From positions 1,488,001 to 1,552,000 of the forward strand of contig NZ_CP030239.1 of the NCBI RefSeq assembly GCF_003285265.1: 64,000 nucleotides of DNA, given 5' to 3'. This document shows positions 18,753 through 28,058 of this stretch, in pieces; the first letter of the stretch is position 1, and each line of letters begins with the position of its first letter. The stretch is from Paracoccus mutanolyticus. Its GTDB lineage: Bacteria; Pseudomonadota; Alphaproteobacteria; Rhodobacterales; Rhodobacteraceae. The notes beneath the pieces are model-generated. The model saw nothing but the letters and a program-made list of their open reading frames with translations. It had not been told where the DNA came from and ran no database searches. The position numbers were made by a program, and so were the translations under genes.

Positions 18753-18917
18753 GGCGGGGTCGGGACTGCGGCGACGGCTTGGGCGGCATTCGCCGCCTTG
18801 GACCGGTCCCGCGGCCTTCCCCTTCGTTCGTGGCAGAAGCGCGGTTTCGGTCTTGCCGGCCCGCCGCCCGGCGGGTTTCCTCGCCCCGACATTTCACGCC
18901 CTGACAGGAGAGAAGCC

Positions 18918-19757
18918 TTGACCCTGACCTATGAGACCCTCTCGGAAAACCGCAGCTTCGGCGGAACCCAAGGCGTCTATCGCCACACGTCGCAGGCGAC
19001 CGGAACCGACATGACCTTTGCCGTCTATCTGCCGCCCGCCGCCCAGCACGGCAAGGTGCCGGTGCTGTGGTATCTGTCGGGCCTGACCTGCACCCATGAA
19101 AACGCCATGACCAAGGCCGGGGCGCAGGAATGGGCCGCGGATTATGGCATCGCCCTGATCTTTCCCGACACCTCGCCCCGCGGCGAAGGCGTCGCCAATG
19201 ACGAGGCCTATGACCTGGGCCAGGGGGCTGGCTTTTACGTCGATGCGACGCAGGAACCCTGGGCGCCGCATTTCCGCATGTGGCACTATGTCACCCACGA
19301 GCTGCCCGAGCTGGTGTTCGACAATTTCGCCCTGGACCGTGACGCGCAGGGCATCACCGGCCATTCGATGGGCGGGCACGGCGCGCTGACCATCGCCATG
19401 ACCTTTCCCGAACGCTACCGCTCGGTCTCGGCCTTCTCGCCGATCGCCAACCCGACCGAATCCGATTGGGGGCGCAAGCAGTTCAACGCCTATCTGGGCG
19501 GCGACCGCACCGCCTGGGAACGGCACGATGCGACCCTGCTGATGCGCGAGCGCGGCTATCCGGGCGAGGTGCTGATCGACCAGGGCGCCAGCGACCAGTT
19601 CCTGGACCTGCTCAAGCCCGAGGCGCTGGCCCATGCCATGGCCGCGCGCCGCCAGCCGGGCGAGTTCCGCCTGCACCAGGGCTATGACCACAGCTATTTC
19701 TTCGTCCAGACCTTCATGGCCGACCACATCCGCTGGCACGCCGAACGGCTGGCCTAA
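18918..19757 (+). CDS. fghA: S-formylglutathione hydrolase
   Basis: Esterase-D family enzyme that hydrolyses S-formylglutathione to formate and glutathione. A TTG start at 18918, with AGGAG nine bases upstream, gives 279 residues, the family norm. The nucleophile elbow GHSMGG places the Ser at residue 150; Asp in QGASDQF and His in YDHSYFF complete the triad. WYLSGLTCTHEN is the typical oxyanion region. It ends the gfa-flhA-fghA pathway; the 165 bases before it hold only a GGGCGGC-type hairpin. Confidence 0.94.
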   Translation: MTLTYETLSENRSFGGTQGVYRHTSQATGTDMTFAVYLPPAAQHGKVPVLWYLSGLTCTHENAMTKAGAQEWAADYGIALIFPDTSPRGEGVANDEAYDLGQGAGFYVDATQEPWAPHFRMWHYVTHELPELVFDNFALDRDAQGITGHSMGGHGALTIAMTFPERYRSVSAFSPIANPTESDWGRKQFNAYLGGDRTAWERHDATLLMRERGYPGEVLIDQGASDQFLDLLKPEALAHAMAARRQPGEFRLHQGYDHSYFFVQTFMADHIRWHAERLA

Positions 19758-19887
19758 GCGGGGGGACGCGCTCGGGCCATCCTCGGAACCGGGGCAGGGG
19801 AATGAAACGGGTGGATTTTTCCCGTTGAAACGGTCACCATCGGTTCATGCATGACCTGACCGAACCCCAATCCAGCCGGGCTGCCCG

Positions 19888-20490
19888 ATGAACAGGCCGC
19901 CCGGCATCATCCTGGCCGGCGGGCTTTCCACCCGCATGGGCGGCGGCAACAAGGGCTTGCGCGTCCTGGCGGGCGAAACCCTGCTGTCCCGCGTGATCCG
20001 CCGTCTGACGCCGCAATGCGCGCCGCTCGCGATCAACGCCAATGGCGCGCCCGATGCCTTCGACGACTATGACCTGCCGGTCATCTCGGACGGCTTCGCG
20101 GGTTTCGCCGGACCGCTGGCCGGGGTGCTTGCGGGCATGGAATGGGCCGAGGCGCTGGGGGCCGACAGCGTGGTCAGCGCCAGCGTGGACACGCCCTTCA
20201 TCCCCGAGGATCTGGTCTATCGCTTGCTGGATGCACGGGGCCGGTCCGGACTGGCCCTGGCTGCCAGCCCCGATGACAGCGGACGGCTGCGCGACCATCC
20301 GACTTGCGCGCTGTGGCCGGTGGCCCTGCGCCAGGACCTGCGCGATGCGCTGGAATCCGGACTGCACCGCATCGGCCAGTTCGCGGCCGCCTATCAGCCG
20401 GGGCGTGCAGTCTTTGACAGCCACCCGGTCGACCCTTTCCTGAACATCAACACGCCCGAGGATCTGGACCGCGCCGCCCTTCTGGTCTGA
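19888..20490 (+). CDS. mobA: Molybdenum cofactor guanylyltransferase MobA
   Basis: Transfers GMP from GTP to molybdopterin to make the bis-MGD cofactor. The 200-residue protein shows the nucleotide-binding motif ILAGGLSTRMGGGNKGL (residues 8-24), the metal-binding ASVDTPFIPEDL near 107, and NINTPEDL at the end. Monocistronic; it converges with the thiamin operon on the other strand. Confidence 0.92.
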   Translation: MNRPPGIILAGGLSTRMGGGNKGLRVLAGETLLSRVIRRLTPQCAPLAINANGAPDAFDDYDLPVISDGFAGFAGPLAGVLAGMEWAEALGADSVVSASVDTPFIPEDLVYRLLDARGRSGLALAASPDDSGRLRDHPTCALWPVALRQDLRDALESGLHRIGQFAAAYQPGRAVFDSHPVDPFLNINTPEDLDRAALLV

Positions 20491-20500
20491 GCGCTGGTCG

Positions 20501-21232
20501 CTAGACGCCATAGCGCCGCCACAGGCGGGCCAACGCCAGCGCCACCGCGCGCGCAAAGATCACGGTCATCAGCGACAGGACCAGCAGGGCGGCAAAGACC
20601 AGATCGGTCTTCATCCGGCCGTTCGCGTGGATCATCAGCGCGCCCAGGCCGCGCGCGCCCCCGACCCATTCGCCGATGACCGCGCCGATCGGGGCATAGA
20701 CCGCCGCCAGCCGCAGCCCGGTCGCCAGCGCAGGCAGGGCGGCGGGGATGCGCAGGTGGCGCATGATGCGGATGCGGCTGGCGCCCATCACCTGCGCCAG
20801 GTCCAGCGCCGCCTGCGGTGTCCGCGACAGGCCGTCCAGAAAGGCCGAGGCGACCGGAAAGAACACGATCAGCACCGTCATCGCCACCTTGGGCGCCATG
20901 CCGAAGCCCAGCCACAGGGTCAGGATGGGCGCCAGGGCAAAGACCGGGATGGTCTGGCTGAAGGTCAGGATCGGCCGCAGCACCCCCGTCAGCCTGACGG
21001 AAAACCCCATCGCCACCGCCAGCGCCGCCCCCAGCGCCGAGCCGAGCAGAAAGCCCAGCATCACCTCGGCCAGGGTAAAGCCCGCCTGGGTCGCGATCTC
21101 GGCCCGGTTCAGCCACAGGGCCTGCGCCACCGCGCCGGGCGAGGGCAGCAGAAAGGGCGGCATCCCCGCCATCCAGATCGTGCCCTGCCACAGCAAAAGC
21201 GCGGTCGCGGCCAGGGCAAGCACGGTCCTCAT
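20501..21232 (-). CDS. thiX: Thiamin-precursor ABC transporter permease (ThiX-type)
   Basis: Inner-membrane permease of the NitT/TauT type. The 243-residue protein has about six membrane segments and the ABC-coupling EAA-like loop near DLAQVMGASRIRIMRHLRIPAALP. It is the last gene of the thiamin operon and overlaps thiZ by four bases (ATGA). Together with ThiY and ThiZ it should import pyrimidine breakdown products of thiamin (formylaminopyrimidine), which TenA then hydrolyses. The substrate is inferred from operon and riboswitch. Confidence 0.85.
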   Translation of the reverse strand: MRTVLALAATALLLWQGTIWMAGMPPFLLPSPGAVAQALWLNRAEIATQAGFTLAEVMLGFLLGSALGAALAVAMGFSVRLTGVLRPILTFSQTIPVFALAPILTLWLGFGMAPKVAMTVLIVFFPVASAFLDGLSRTPQAALDLAQVMGASRIRIMRHLRIPAALPALATGLRLAAVYAPIGAVIGEWVGGARGLGALMIHANGRMKTDLVFAALLVLSLMTVIFARAVALALARLWRRYGV

Positions 21233-22012
21233 GCCATCATTCCCCGCATCAGGTCGGCTTGCAGCGCCATCACCTCGGGCGCGTCATAGGGCCGGGCGGC
21301 GCCGGGCGGGCGCGGCCCGGGGACCGGCCATTCCTTCAGCCCGGTTTCGCCAAGCAGCAGAATGCGGTCGCCCAGGCGCGCGGCCTCGGCCGGGTCGTGG
21401 GTGACGGCAACACGGTGCGGTCGCGCAGCAAGCGCGCCGCCAGGTCCTGCATCTGTGCCCGCGTGCGCGCGTCGAGCGCCGAGAAGGGTTCGTCCAGCAG
21501 GACCAGCGGCCGATCCTCGAACAGGGTGCGGGCCAGGGCCACGCGCTGGCGCTGGCCGCCCGACAGATGGGCCGGCAGGTGATGGGCGCGGTCGGCCAGC
21601 CCCACAGCCTCGATCAGATGCGCGGCGCGAGTGGTTGGGTCGCTGGGGGGCTCTGCCCCCGCGAGGCCGACCCCTCGATGGGGTCGCCCTCGCGCCCCCC
21701 GGGATATTTCGGCACGAAAGAAGCCAGGAGCGTGCCGCGCAGCCGCGCGCCCAGGGTGACGTTGCCGGACACGTCCAGCCAGGGGATCAGCCCCGGGTCC
21801 TGCGCCATCAGCGCCACGGGCTGATCGCGCGTCACTTCGCCCTGGAACCGCGCCCCGGTGTCCAGCCCGGCCAGCAGCCGCAGGATCGTGGACTTGCCGA
21901 CGCCCGAGGGCCCAAGCAGGCAGGTCCAGTCCCTGGCCCCAAGATGCAGGTCGAGCGGCGCGAACAGCGGCTGGTCGCCGACCCAGGCCTGGCCGCGCAC
22001 CCGCGCCGTCAT
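21229..22012 (-). pseudogene. thiZ: Thiamin-precursor ABC transporter ATPase (ThiZ-type), interrupted by a repeat
   Basis: ATP-binding subunit of the thiXYZ importer. Walker A (GPSGVGKST) and the first part are in frame from 22012 to [10 protein letters not shown] near 21733. A REP-like intergenic repeat of about 90 bases then intervenes. Family sequence resumes with [15 protein letters not shown], the signature [15 protein letters not shown] and Walker [15 protein letters not shown] second shift near 21413 separates these from the H-loop and the tail. The C-terminus (RGMMA) overlaps thiX. Confidence 0.82.
21645..21733 (-). repeat. REP-like intergenic repeat inside thiZ
   Basis: On the minus strand this segment reads GCTTCTTTCGTGCCGAAATA, then CCCGGGGGGCGCGAGG and finally GGGGGCAGAGCCCCCC. 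The same order (purine/T-rich tag, AAATA-CCC-GGGGG, then a GGGGGC..GCCCCC hairpin) occurs in the intergenic copies at 35418-35475 and 49208-49345. Its presence inside a conserved coding region is unusual. Confidence 0.65.
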
Positions 22013-22677
22013 GCCGTCCCCAGATCCCAGAACCCGACCTCGAGCCGGGTGGCCGTGGCGAAGTGGTGGACCAGCGCCGCCCAGCGGGGGCTGGATTGCG
22101 GCGCGTCGCCCAGCCGTTTGCGGACAGCGTCGTCCAGCAGGGCGCCCGCGGCGCGGCAGGCCTGCTGGTAGTCGTCGCCCGCGTAAGTGTCGATCCAGTC
22201 GCGATAGGGGGTATCGGGCGCCCCTTCGCGGCCCAGCCGGGCGCCGATTTCGCCATAGCCCAGCACGCAGGGCATCAGCGCCGCCAGCAGGTCCAGGAAA
22301 TCGCCGGAATAGCCCGCCTCGAGCACGTAGCGGGTATAGGCCATGTTGCCCACGGCCTCGGGCGTGGCCAGCATCGCGGCCGTGTCGATCCCGGCCGCGG
22401 CGCAGGTCTGGACATGCAGCGCCATTTCCTGGTCCAGAAGCGCGTGGACAGTGGCCGAGCAGGCCCGCATTTCCTGCAGATCGCCAGCCTTGACCACCGC
22501 CAGCGCCCAGGCGCGCGAGAACTGGATCAGGAACAGGTAATCCTGCACCAGATAGGTCAGGAAGGCCGCGCGCGGCAGGCTGCCGTCGCCCAGGGCCTGG
22601 ACGAAGGCATGGCGCGTATAGGCGTCCCAGTCGGGGGCCGCCGCGCGCCACAGCGCGAATGTGCGGCCATAGCTCAT
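22009..22677 (-). CDS. tenA: TenA-family aminopyrimidine aminohydrolase (thiaminase II)
   Basis: Hydrolyses aminopyrimidines released from degraded thiamin so that HMP can be reused. The 222-residue product matches the TenA fold, with [20 protein letters not shown] near 40, the [11 protein letters not shown] segment, the C-terminal active-site Glu in LGYGEIG and YDW-like [14 protein letters not shown]. Overlaps thiZ and thiY by four bases each, so all are coupled. Confidence 0.92.
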   Translation of the reverse strand: MSYGRTFALWRAAAPDWDAYTRHAFVQALGDGSLPRAAFLTYLVQDYLFLIQFSRAWALAVVKAGDLQEMRACSATVHALLDQEMALHVQTCAAAGIDTAAMLATPEAVGNMAYTRYVLEAGYSGDFLDLLAALMPCVLGYGEIGARLGREGAPDTPYRDWIDTYAGDDYQQACRAAGALLDDAVRKRLGDAPQSSPRWAALVHHFATATRLEVGFWDLGTA

Positions 22678-23609
22678 TCCACACCCACGTCCAGCGCCAG
22701 TTCGGACACCGGCAGCACGCTGTCGATCAGCCCGGCGTCATGCAGGAACTTTTCGAAGCGGGCGTAGCGGCCGTGGTCCAGCGCTGCCGGGCTTTGCGAA
22801 AAGCGCGGCACGGTGTCCTTCCACGCCTGGGCGTTCAACTCGTCCCGAAGGTCGGGGGCGGTGCCCGAAAACAGCGTCCATGCCTCGTCGGGATGGTTCA
22901 CCATGTATTGCGCGCCGCGTTCGACGGCATGCAGCAGGCGGCGGGTGCGGTCGGGGTCCATGCGCTGGGGATTGGCGACAAAGATCAACTCGTCATAGGT
23001 CGGAACCCCCTGTTCCTCGATGAAGAAACAGCGTCCCTCGGCGCCTTCCAGCCGCATCTGGGTCAGCTCGAAATTGCGATAGGCGCCGATGGTCGCGTCC
23101 ACCTGGCCGGCGATCAGGGCGGGCGACAGCGACCAGTTGACGTTGACCATCTCGACATCGTCCAGCGTCAGGTCCGCCGTCTTGAGGATGGCGCCGACCA
23201 GCGCCTCCTCGACGCCGGAGACCGAATAGCCGATCTTCTTGCCCTTGAGATCGGCGATGGTCTGCGGCCCGTCGGCCCTGACCATCAGGCAGTTCAGCGG
23301 CGTGGCGATCAGGGTGCCTACGCGCTTCAGCGGCAATCCTTCGTGCACCTGCAGGTGCAACTGCGGCTGATAGGTGATGGCATAGTCGGCGCGGCCCGCG
23401 GCGACCAGCTTCGGCGGGTCGGCGGGGTCGGCCGGGGCGACGACCTCGACCTCGAGCCCTTCGTCGGCGAAGAAACCCTTCTCCTGCGCCACGATGATCG
23501 GGGCATGGTCGGGGTTCACGAACCAGTCCAGGATCAACGTGACCTTGTCGGCGGCCAGCGCGGGCTGGGCCAGCAGGGCCAGCGCGGCAGCCAGCGTGAA
23601 ATGTCTCAT
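22674..23609 (-). CDS. thiY: Thiamin-pyrimidine ABC transporter substrate-binding protein (ThiY/NMT1-like)
   Basis: Periplasmic binding protein of 311 residues. A signal peptide (LAAALALLAQPALAADK, cleavage near residue 19) precedes the NMT1/THI5-like domain: LILDWFVNPDHAPIIVAQEKGFF, then the pocket region KKIGYSVSGVEEALVGAI. ThiY proteins bind formylaminopyrimidine. It lies between thiF and tenA with four-base overlaps on both sides. Confidence 0.9.
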   Translation of the reverse strand: MRHFTLAAALALLAQPALAADKVTLILDWFVNPDHAPIIVAQEKGFFADEGLEVEVVAPADPADPPKLVAAGRADYAITYQPQLHLQVHEGLPLKRVGTLIATPLNCLMVRADGPQTIADLKGKKIGYSVSGVEEALVGAILKTADLTLDDVEMVNVNWSLSPALIAGQVDATIGAYRNFELTQMRLEGAEGRCFFIEEQGVPTYDELIFVANPQRMDPDRTRRLLHAVERGAQYMVNHPDEAWTLFSGTAPDLRDELNAQAWKDTVPRFSQSPAALDHGRYARFEKFLHDAGLIDSVLPVSELALDVGVE

Positions 23610-24580
23610 GATGGGTCTCCCAAAGCCAGAAGGGTGATTTCGCCGTCCCAGCGGCGGGACAGGGCATCGGCGGCGCGCCAGGACCGCAAGCCGGAGCGGC
23701 AGGCCAGCACGAGGCGCTGGCCCGGGGCGGGCAGGGGACCGGCCGGGCCATAGCCCGGATCGCGCAGGGCGTCGGGCGTGGCCTTCTGCGGCGCCTCGTC
23801 CTCGGGGCGCAGGTCGACGACAAGATCGTCCGCGCGGATGTCGCCCGCGGCGATGAAGCGCGGGCCCGCCGCCTCGGGCGCGCCGTCGAACCGGAACTGG
23901 GTCAGGCGGCCCGCATCAAGGCGCGTCAGCTGGCCCAGGGGCGAGGGTTGCAGCCCCAGGATCACCGACAGCGCCATCTGCGCCTGAAGGCAGCCGAGCA
24001 TGCCCACGACCGGGCCCAGGACGCCCGCGCTGGCGCAGGTCTGCGCGCTGTCGGGCGGATCGGGAAACAGCGCGCGCAGGCTTGGCGCGCGGCCGTGGCG
24101 GTCGTTGCCGCAAAACCCGCCGGCATAGCCCGAAAGCCCCAGCGCCGAGGCCGAGATCAGCGGCCTGCCCAGGTCGAGGCAGCAGTCCGACAGCGTATAG
24201 CTGACGGCATAGCTGTCGGCGCAATCCAGCACCAGGTCGGCCGCCTCGATCAGGGCGGGTGCATTGGCCGGGGTCAGCCAGTCCAGCACCGCCTGGACGC
24301 GCACCGCCGGATTGCGCCGGGTCAGCGCGATGCGCACGGCAATCGCCTTGGGCAGGCCGATCTGGGTTTCCAGATACAGCGGCTGGCGGTGCAGGTTGGT
24401 TTCCGCCACGACGTCGGGATCGACCACGGTGATGTGGCCCACCCCCGCGCCGGCCAGATATTGCAGTGCCGGCACGCCCAGCCCGCCGGCGCCCACGACC
24501 AGCACATGCGCGGCCTCGATCCGGGCCTGGCCTTCGGCGCCGACCTCGGGCAGCACCATCTGGCGGGCATAGCGGTTCAT
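23606..24580 (-). CDS. thiF: ThiF/MoeB-like adenylyltransferase fused to a rhodanese domain
   Basis: E1-like enzyme expected to adenylate the ThiS C-terminus. The start at 24580 ([14 protein letters not shown]) gives 324 residues. The ATP-binding region is VVGAGGLGVPALQYLAGAG near 30 with NLHRQPLY after it; TCASAGVLGPVVGMLGCLQA holds the conserved Cys region. A C-terminal rhodanese-like domain follows with VVDLRPEDEAP and LACRSGLRS, whose Cys would carry sulfur. The zinc-knuckle Cys pair usual for MoeB/ThiF (CxxC before LFP) reads SLRALFP here, so that pair is missing. Overlaps thiE and thiY. Confidence 0.85.
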   Translation of the reverse strand: MNRYARQMVLPEVGAEGQARIEAAHVLVVGAGGLGVPALQYLAGAGVGHITVVDPDVVAETNLHRQPLYLETQIGLPKAIAVRIALTRRNPAVRVQAVLDWLTPANAPALIEAADLVLDCADSYAVSYTLSDCCLDLGRPLISASALGLSGYAGGFCGNDRHGRAPSLRALFPDPPDSAQTCASAGVLGPVVGMLGCLQAQMALSVILGLQPSPLGQLTRLDAGRLTQFRFDGAPEAAGPRFIAAGDIRADDLVVDLRPEDEAPQKATPDALRDPGYGPAGPLPAPGQRLVLACRSGLRSWRAADALSRRWDGEITLLALGDPS

Positions 24581-25173
24581 GCCGTGGCCTCCAGCCAGGC
24601 GCGGATGCGGCCCTCGGGATCGGGGTTGAGCGTGATGTCGGTCACGGCCGAGGCGACGTCCGCGCCGGCGGCAAAGGCAGCGCGCGCGCGCTCGGGCGTC
24701 AGCCCGCCGATGGCGACCAGGGGGATCGCGCCGACCAGGCGGCGCCATTCGCCGACGCGCTCCAGACCCTGCTGTTCCCATTTCATCTTCTTCAGGATCG
24801 TCGGCCAGACCGGCCCCAGCGCCACATAGTCCGGCGCCAGCGCCAGGGCGCGGTCCAGTTCCGCGTGGTCGTGGGTCGAGATGCCCAGCCGCATCCCGGC
24901 GCGGCGGATGGCGGCAAGGTCGGCCGTGTCCAGATCTTCCTGTCCCAGGTGGATGAAGTCGCAGCCCAGGTCGAGGGCCGCCTGCCAGTGGTCGTTGACG
25001 ACCAGCGTGGCGCCATGCTCGCGGCACAGTTCCTGCGCCAGTGCCAGTTCCCCCAGCAACTGCGGGGCGGGCTGGTCCTTGATGCGGATCTGCACCAGCT
25101 TCACGCCCAGGGGCAGGGCCCGGCGCAGCCAGTCGGCGCTGTCGAAGATCGGATAGAAGCGGGGCAGCGTCAT
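24577..25173 (-). CDS. thiE: Thiamin phosphate synthase (ThiE)
   Basis: Joins HMP-pyrophosphate and the thiazole phosphate. The 198-residue TIM barrel shows [10 protein letters not shown] near 25, [20 protein letters not shown] near 58-77, [18 protein letters not shown] and [10 protein letters not shown], all conserved phosphate- and pyrophosphate-contacting motifs. GISTHDH is slightly variant of the usual GxSTH. Overlaps thiG and thiF by four bases. Confidence 0.93.
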   Translation of the reverse strand: MTLPRFYPIFDSADWLRRALPLGVKLVQIRIKDQPAPQLLGELALAQELCREHGATLVVNDHWQAALDLGCDFIHLGQEDLDTADLAAIRRAGMRLGISTHDHAELDRALALAPDYVALGPVWPTILKKMKWEQQGLERVGEWRRLVGAIPLVAIGGLTPERARAAFAAGADVASAVTDITLNPDPEGRIRAWLEATA

Positions 25174-25835
25174 GCCAGCACCGCCATGCCAAGGACCGGG
25201 GTCGAGGGCGCGGCCATGTCGCGCGCCTCGATCGGGGTTGCGTCATGGGCCAGCTTCCCGGCCTCGATCGCCAGGGCCATGGCGCGGGCCATGGCGACCG
25301 GGTCGCCCGCCTTGGCGACGGCGGTGTTCAGCAGGACCGCGTCGAAGCCCAGCTCCATCGCCTGAGCGGCGTGGCTGGGCAGGCCGATGCCCGCGTCCAC
25401 CACCAGGGGCACCCTGGGGAAATGCGCCCGCAGGCTGCGCAGCCCGTAGGCATTGTTCAGCCCGCGTCCCGAGCCGATGGGGGCGCCCCAGGGCATCAGC
25501 ACCTCGCAGCCCGCGTCCAGCAGCCGGCCGCAGACCGACAGGTCCTCGGTGCAATAGGGAAAGACCTGGAAGCCGTCCCGGGACAGGATGCCCGCCGCCT
25601 CGACCAGGGCGATCACGTCGGGGCACAGCGTGTCGTCGTCGCGGATGATTTCCAGCTTGATCCAGGGCGTGCCGAACAGTTCGCGCGCCATCTGCGCCGT
25701 CGTCACCGCCTCGCGCACGGAATGGCAGCCGGCGGTGTTGGGCAGGACCGGCACGCCCAGGCCGCCGATCAGGCGGTGAAAGTCCTGGCCCGCCCCGCCT
25801 TCGCGGCGCAGGCTGACCGTGGCGATGCCCGCGCT
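25170..25835 (-). pseudogene. thiG: Thiazole synthase ThiG, 5' part replaced
   Basis: Builds the thiazole ring from 1-deoxyxylulose phosphate, ThiS-thiocarboxylate and dehydroglycine. The family sequence is complete from [11 protein letters not shown] onward: [20 protein letters not shown], the Schiff-base Lys region [20 protein letters not shown] and [16 protein letters not shown]. About the first 35-40 residues, including the start, are missing and replaced by unrelated DNA (25836-25986) that also removes the end of thiS. The frame stays open upstream but the added residues are not ThiG-like. Confidence 0.88.
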
Positions 25836-25986
25836 ATACTCGTGGATCGTCCGCGTACGGTGCGGCTGGAGCGTGGTCTGACAAGCAGCACGGATCAGAC
25901 CCGGTGGCTGAAGGCGGACTACTTCCGATACGATGGCGCCACGACCTCCAACGTCGCTCCGACAGAGGGCAACTTGACCGAGCATG
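25836..25986 (+). other. Unrelated scrap replacing the thiS-thiG junction
   Basis: About 150 bases with no resemblance to ThiS or ThiG. On the plus strand, opposite to the operon, it reads openly as [19 protein letters not shown], then [20 protein letters not shown]. This looks like genuine coding sequence from another gene, possibly of phage or plasmid origin, but I cannot name it. Confidence 0.5.
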
Positions 25987-26119
25987 TGGTCTGGACCGGC
26001 AGGAAGTTTCCGTTGAGCGCGGTCGCGACCTTCGCCGCGCCCAGTCCGATCTCGACAAGCGCGTCCTGCACGGTCGGGCCGGACAGGTCGCGCGTCTCTC
26101 CGTTAAGGGTGATCTTCAC
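25987..26119 (-). pseudogene. thiS: Sulfur carrier ThiS, 3' end missing
   Basis: Small ubiquitin-like sulfur carrier. A GTG at 26119 starts [20 protein letters not shown], and the match runs to [14 protein letters not shown], about 45 of the usual 65 residues. The C-terminal Gly-Gly tail that carries the thiocarboxylate is lost, because the next 150 bases are unrelated. As written it cannot function. Confidence 0.8.
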
Positions 26120-27072
26120 CAGAAGGACATGACTGCCATCAAGCAGATATTCGACGGCAGCGCGCCATGGCGGGGGCCAGCAGATAGCCGTGGCGGTAAA
26201 GGCCGTTTGCGAACAGCGTGTTCCCCCGCCGGCGCAGGCGGGGCAGGTTGTCGGGAAAGGCCGGGCGGGCATCGGCGCCCAGCTCCAGGATCTCGGCCTC
26301 GGCAAAGCCCGGGTGCAGGGCATAGGCGGCGCTGAGCATCTCGACCGCGGACCGGGCGGTGACGCGATGCTTGCCGCCGGACTCCAGCATGGTGGCGCCG
26401 ATCATGTAGACGCCATCGCCGCGCGGCACGACATACAGCGGAATGCGCGGATGTAGCAGACGGACGGTGCGGGTCAGGGCCACCTCGGGGCAGCGGATCA
26501 CCAGCATCTCGCCTCGGACGCCGCGCAGGTCCGAAAGCGCGTCGCGGGCGGCCAGGCCACGGGCATCGACGGTCAGGCCGGACGGATCGCCCTCGGTCTC
26601 GATCGTCAGGCCGCGGCCGGCCAGCCCGTCGCGCAGCGCCATCAGCGCGGCGCGGGGGTTCAGATGCGCCTCGGATTCGAAGAACAGCCCGCGCGGGAAC
26701 GGCCCTGCAACTCGGGCTCCAGGGCGGCGATGGCCTCGGCGTCCAGCGGGCGATGCGCCTGCGCCATCCGGGCAAAGCGGTCAAGGTCGGCGCGGTCGCG
26801 CGACGGGGCAAGGCCAGCGTGCCGCGCCGCGTCACCTCGGCGCCGTGGCTTTCCCACCAGTCGGCGGCACCCGCGCCCAGGCGCACGACCACCGGCTCGG
26901 CGCTTTCCGCCTCGCACCAGGGGGCCAGCATGCCGCCGGCGCGCCAGCTGCACGCGTGCGATCCGGGCTTGCCGGCCGGGTCGATGATGCGGGCGATCAC
27001 GCCGCGCCCGGCCAGTTCCGTCGCGATGCTCAGGCCCATGACCCCGGCGCCCAGGATGGTGATCTCGGTCAT
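26120..27072 (-). pseudogene. thiO: Glycine oxidase ThiO, multiple frameshifts
   Basis: FAD enzyme that oxidises glycine to the imine used by ThiG. It starts [20 protein letters not shown] with the FAD dinucleotide motif GAGVMG, and SWRAGGMLAPW is the usual second FAD contact. The frame shifts near 26810, near 26695 and again near 26170. Collinear family pieces lie in all three frames: RPLDAEAIAALEPELQGR, FFESEAHLNPRAALMAL from the intervening frame, then the C-terminal domain with GVYMIGATMLESGG and YRHGYLLAPAMA. The start overlaps thiD (ATGA). Confidence 0.82.
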
Positions 27073-27883
27073 GCCTGCCCCCAGATGGCGTGGAAATGAT
27101 GCACCGGGCCGTGGCCCAGGCCGACCGACAGCGTATCGGCGGCGGCGATGGCGCCTTGCAGCCAGCCATGGGCCGCGCGCACCGCGTCAGGCATCGTCAT
27201 GCCCCGGGCCAGCCCCGCCGCGATGGCCGAAGACATCGAGCAGCCCGTGCCATGCGTGTTCCGCGTGGTCTGGCGCGGCGCCGACAGGGTCAGGGGTTCG
27301 GGACCCAGCAGCAGGTCGGTGCAGGTCTCGCCTGCGGCATGGCCGCCCTTCATCAGCACATGGGCGGGCCCCAGGGCCAGCAGCGCGCGGCCCTGATCGG
27401 CCACCGCGTCCGGCGTCGCGGCGGGGGCAAGGCCCAGCAGCCGCGCCGCCTCGGGCAGGTCGGCGTCAGCACGGTCGCCAGGGGCAGCAGCCGGTCGCGC
27501 AGGCTGGCGACGGCATCGGCGGGCAGCAGCGGGTCGCCGGATTTCGCGACCATCACCGGGTCCAGCACGACGGGCACCGGGTCGTTCGCCAGGAAGGCCG
27601 CCAGCCGCTCGGCCACCACGGCGATGGCCTCGGGGCCGCCGACCATGCCGATCTTGACCGCGCGGATGTCCAGGTCGCCAAAGACCGCGTCCAGCTGCGC
27701 GCCGATCATGGTGGGGCTGACGGCTTCCACCGCCGCGACGGCGCGGGTGTTCTGCGCCGTGATCGCGGTGATCACCGAGGCGCCATAGACCCGCAGTGCG
27801 GAAAACGTCTTGAGATCCGCCTGGATGCCCGCGCCGCCGCCGCTGTCCGAGCCGGCGATGGTCAGTGCAATCGGATGGGACAT
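27069..27883 (-). pseudogene. thiD: Hydroxymethylpyrimidine/phosphomethylpyrimidine kinase ThiD, one frameshift
   Basis: Phosphorylates HMP twice. The start at 27883 gives [20 protein letters not shown], with [16 protein letters not shown] and [15 protein letters not shown] following. One shift near 27467 moves the frame; the C-terminal part continues with [10 protein letters not shown], the ribokinase-family HVLMKGGH and the catalytic [15 protein letters not shown]. About 270 residues when joined. First gene of the operon, 74 bases below the TPP riboswitch. Confidence 0.87.
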
Positions 27884-27956
27884 GGCCCCGCCTTTCGTTG
27901 CGGGCCTGGGGCGCATGGGGGATATGGGCGTCATTCGGCCTTGGCCCCGACGCTCT

Positions 27957-28040
27957 ACCCTTCCCTACGCCGGCATGACCCGGATCAGGTTCGATGGGTC
28001 GGTGCCCGGCACCTCTCAGCCCCGTTGCGGGGCTCCCCAA
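27957..28040 (-). promoter_or_regulatory. TPP riboswitch (THI element) upstream of thiD
   Basis: On the minus strand: a G+C hairpin GGGGAGCCCCGCAACGGGGC, then the THI-box core CTGAGAGGTGCCGGGCACC, ACCCATCGAACCTGATCCGG and GTCATGCCGGCGTAGGGAAG. These are the conserved CUGAGA pyrimidine-sensing bulge and the ACCUGAUCNGG / GCGNAGGGA pyrophosphate-sensing parts. Binding of thiamin pyrophosphate should lower expression of the whole downstream thi operon. Confidence 0.95.
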
Positions 28041-28058
28041 GTGTAGAAATTCCGTGAC

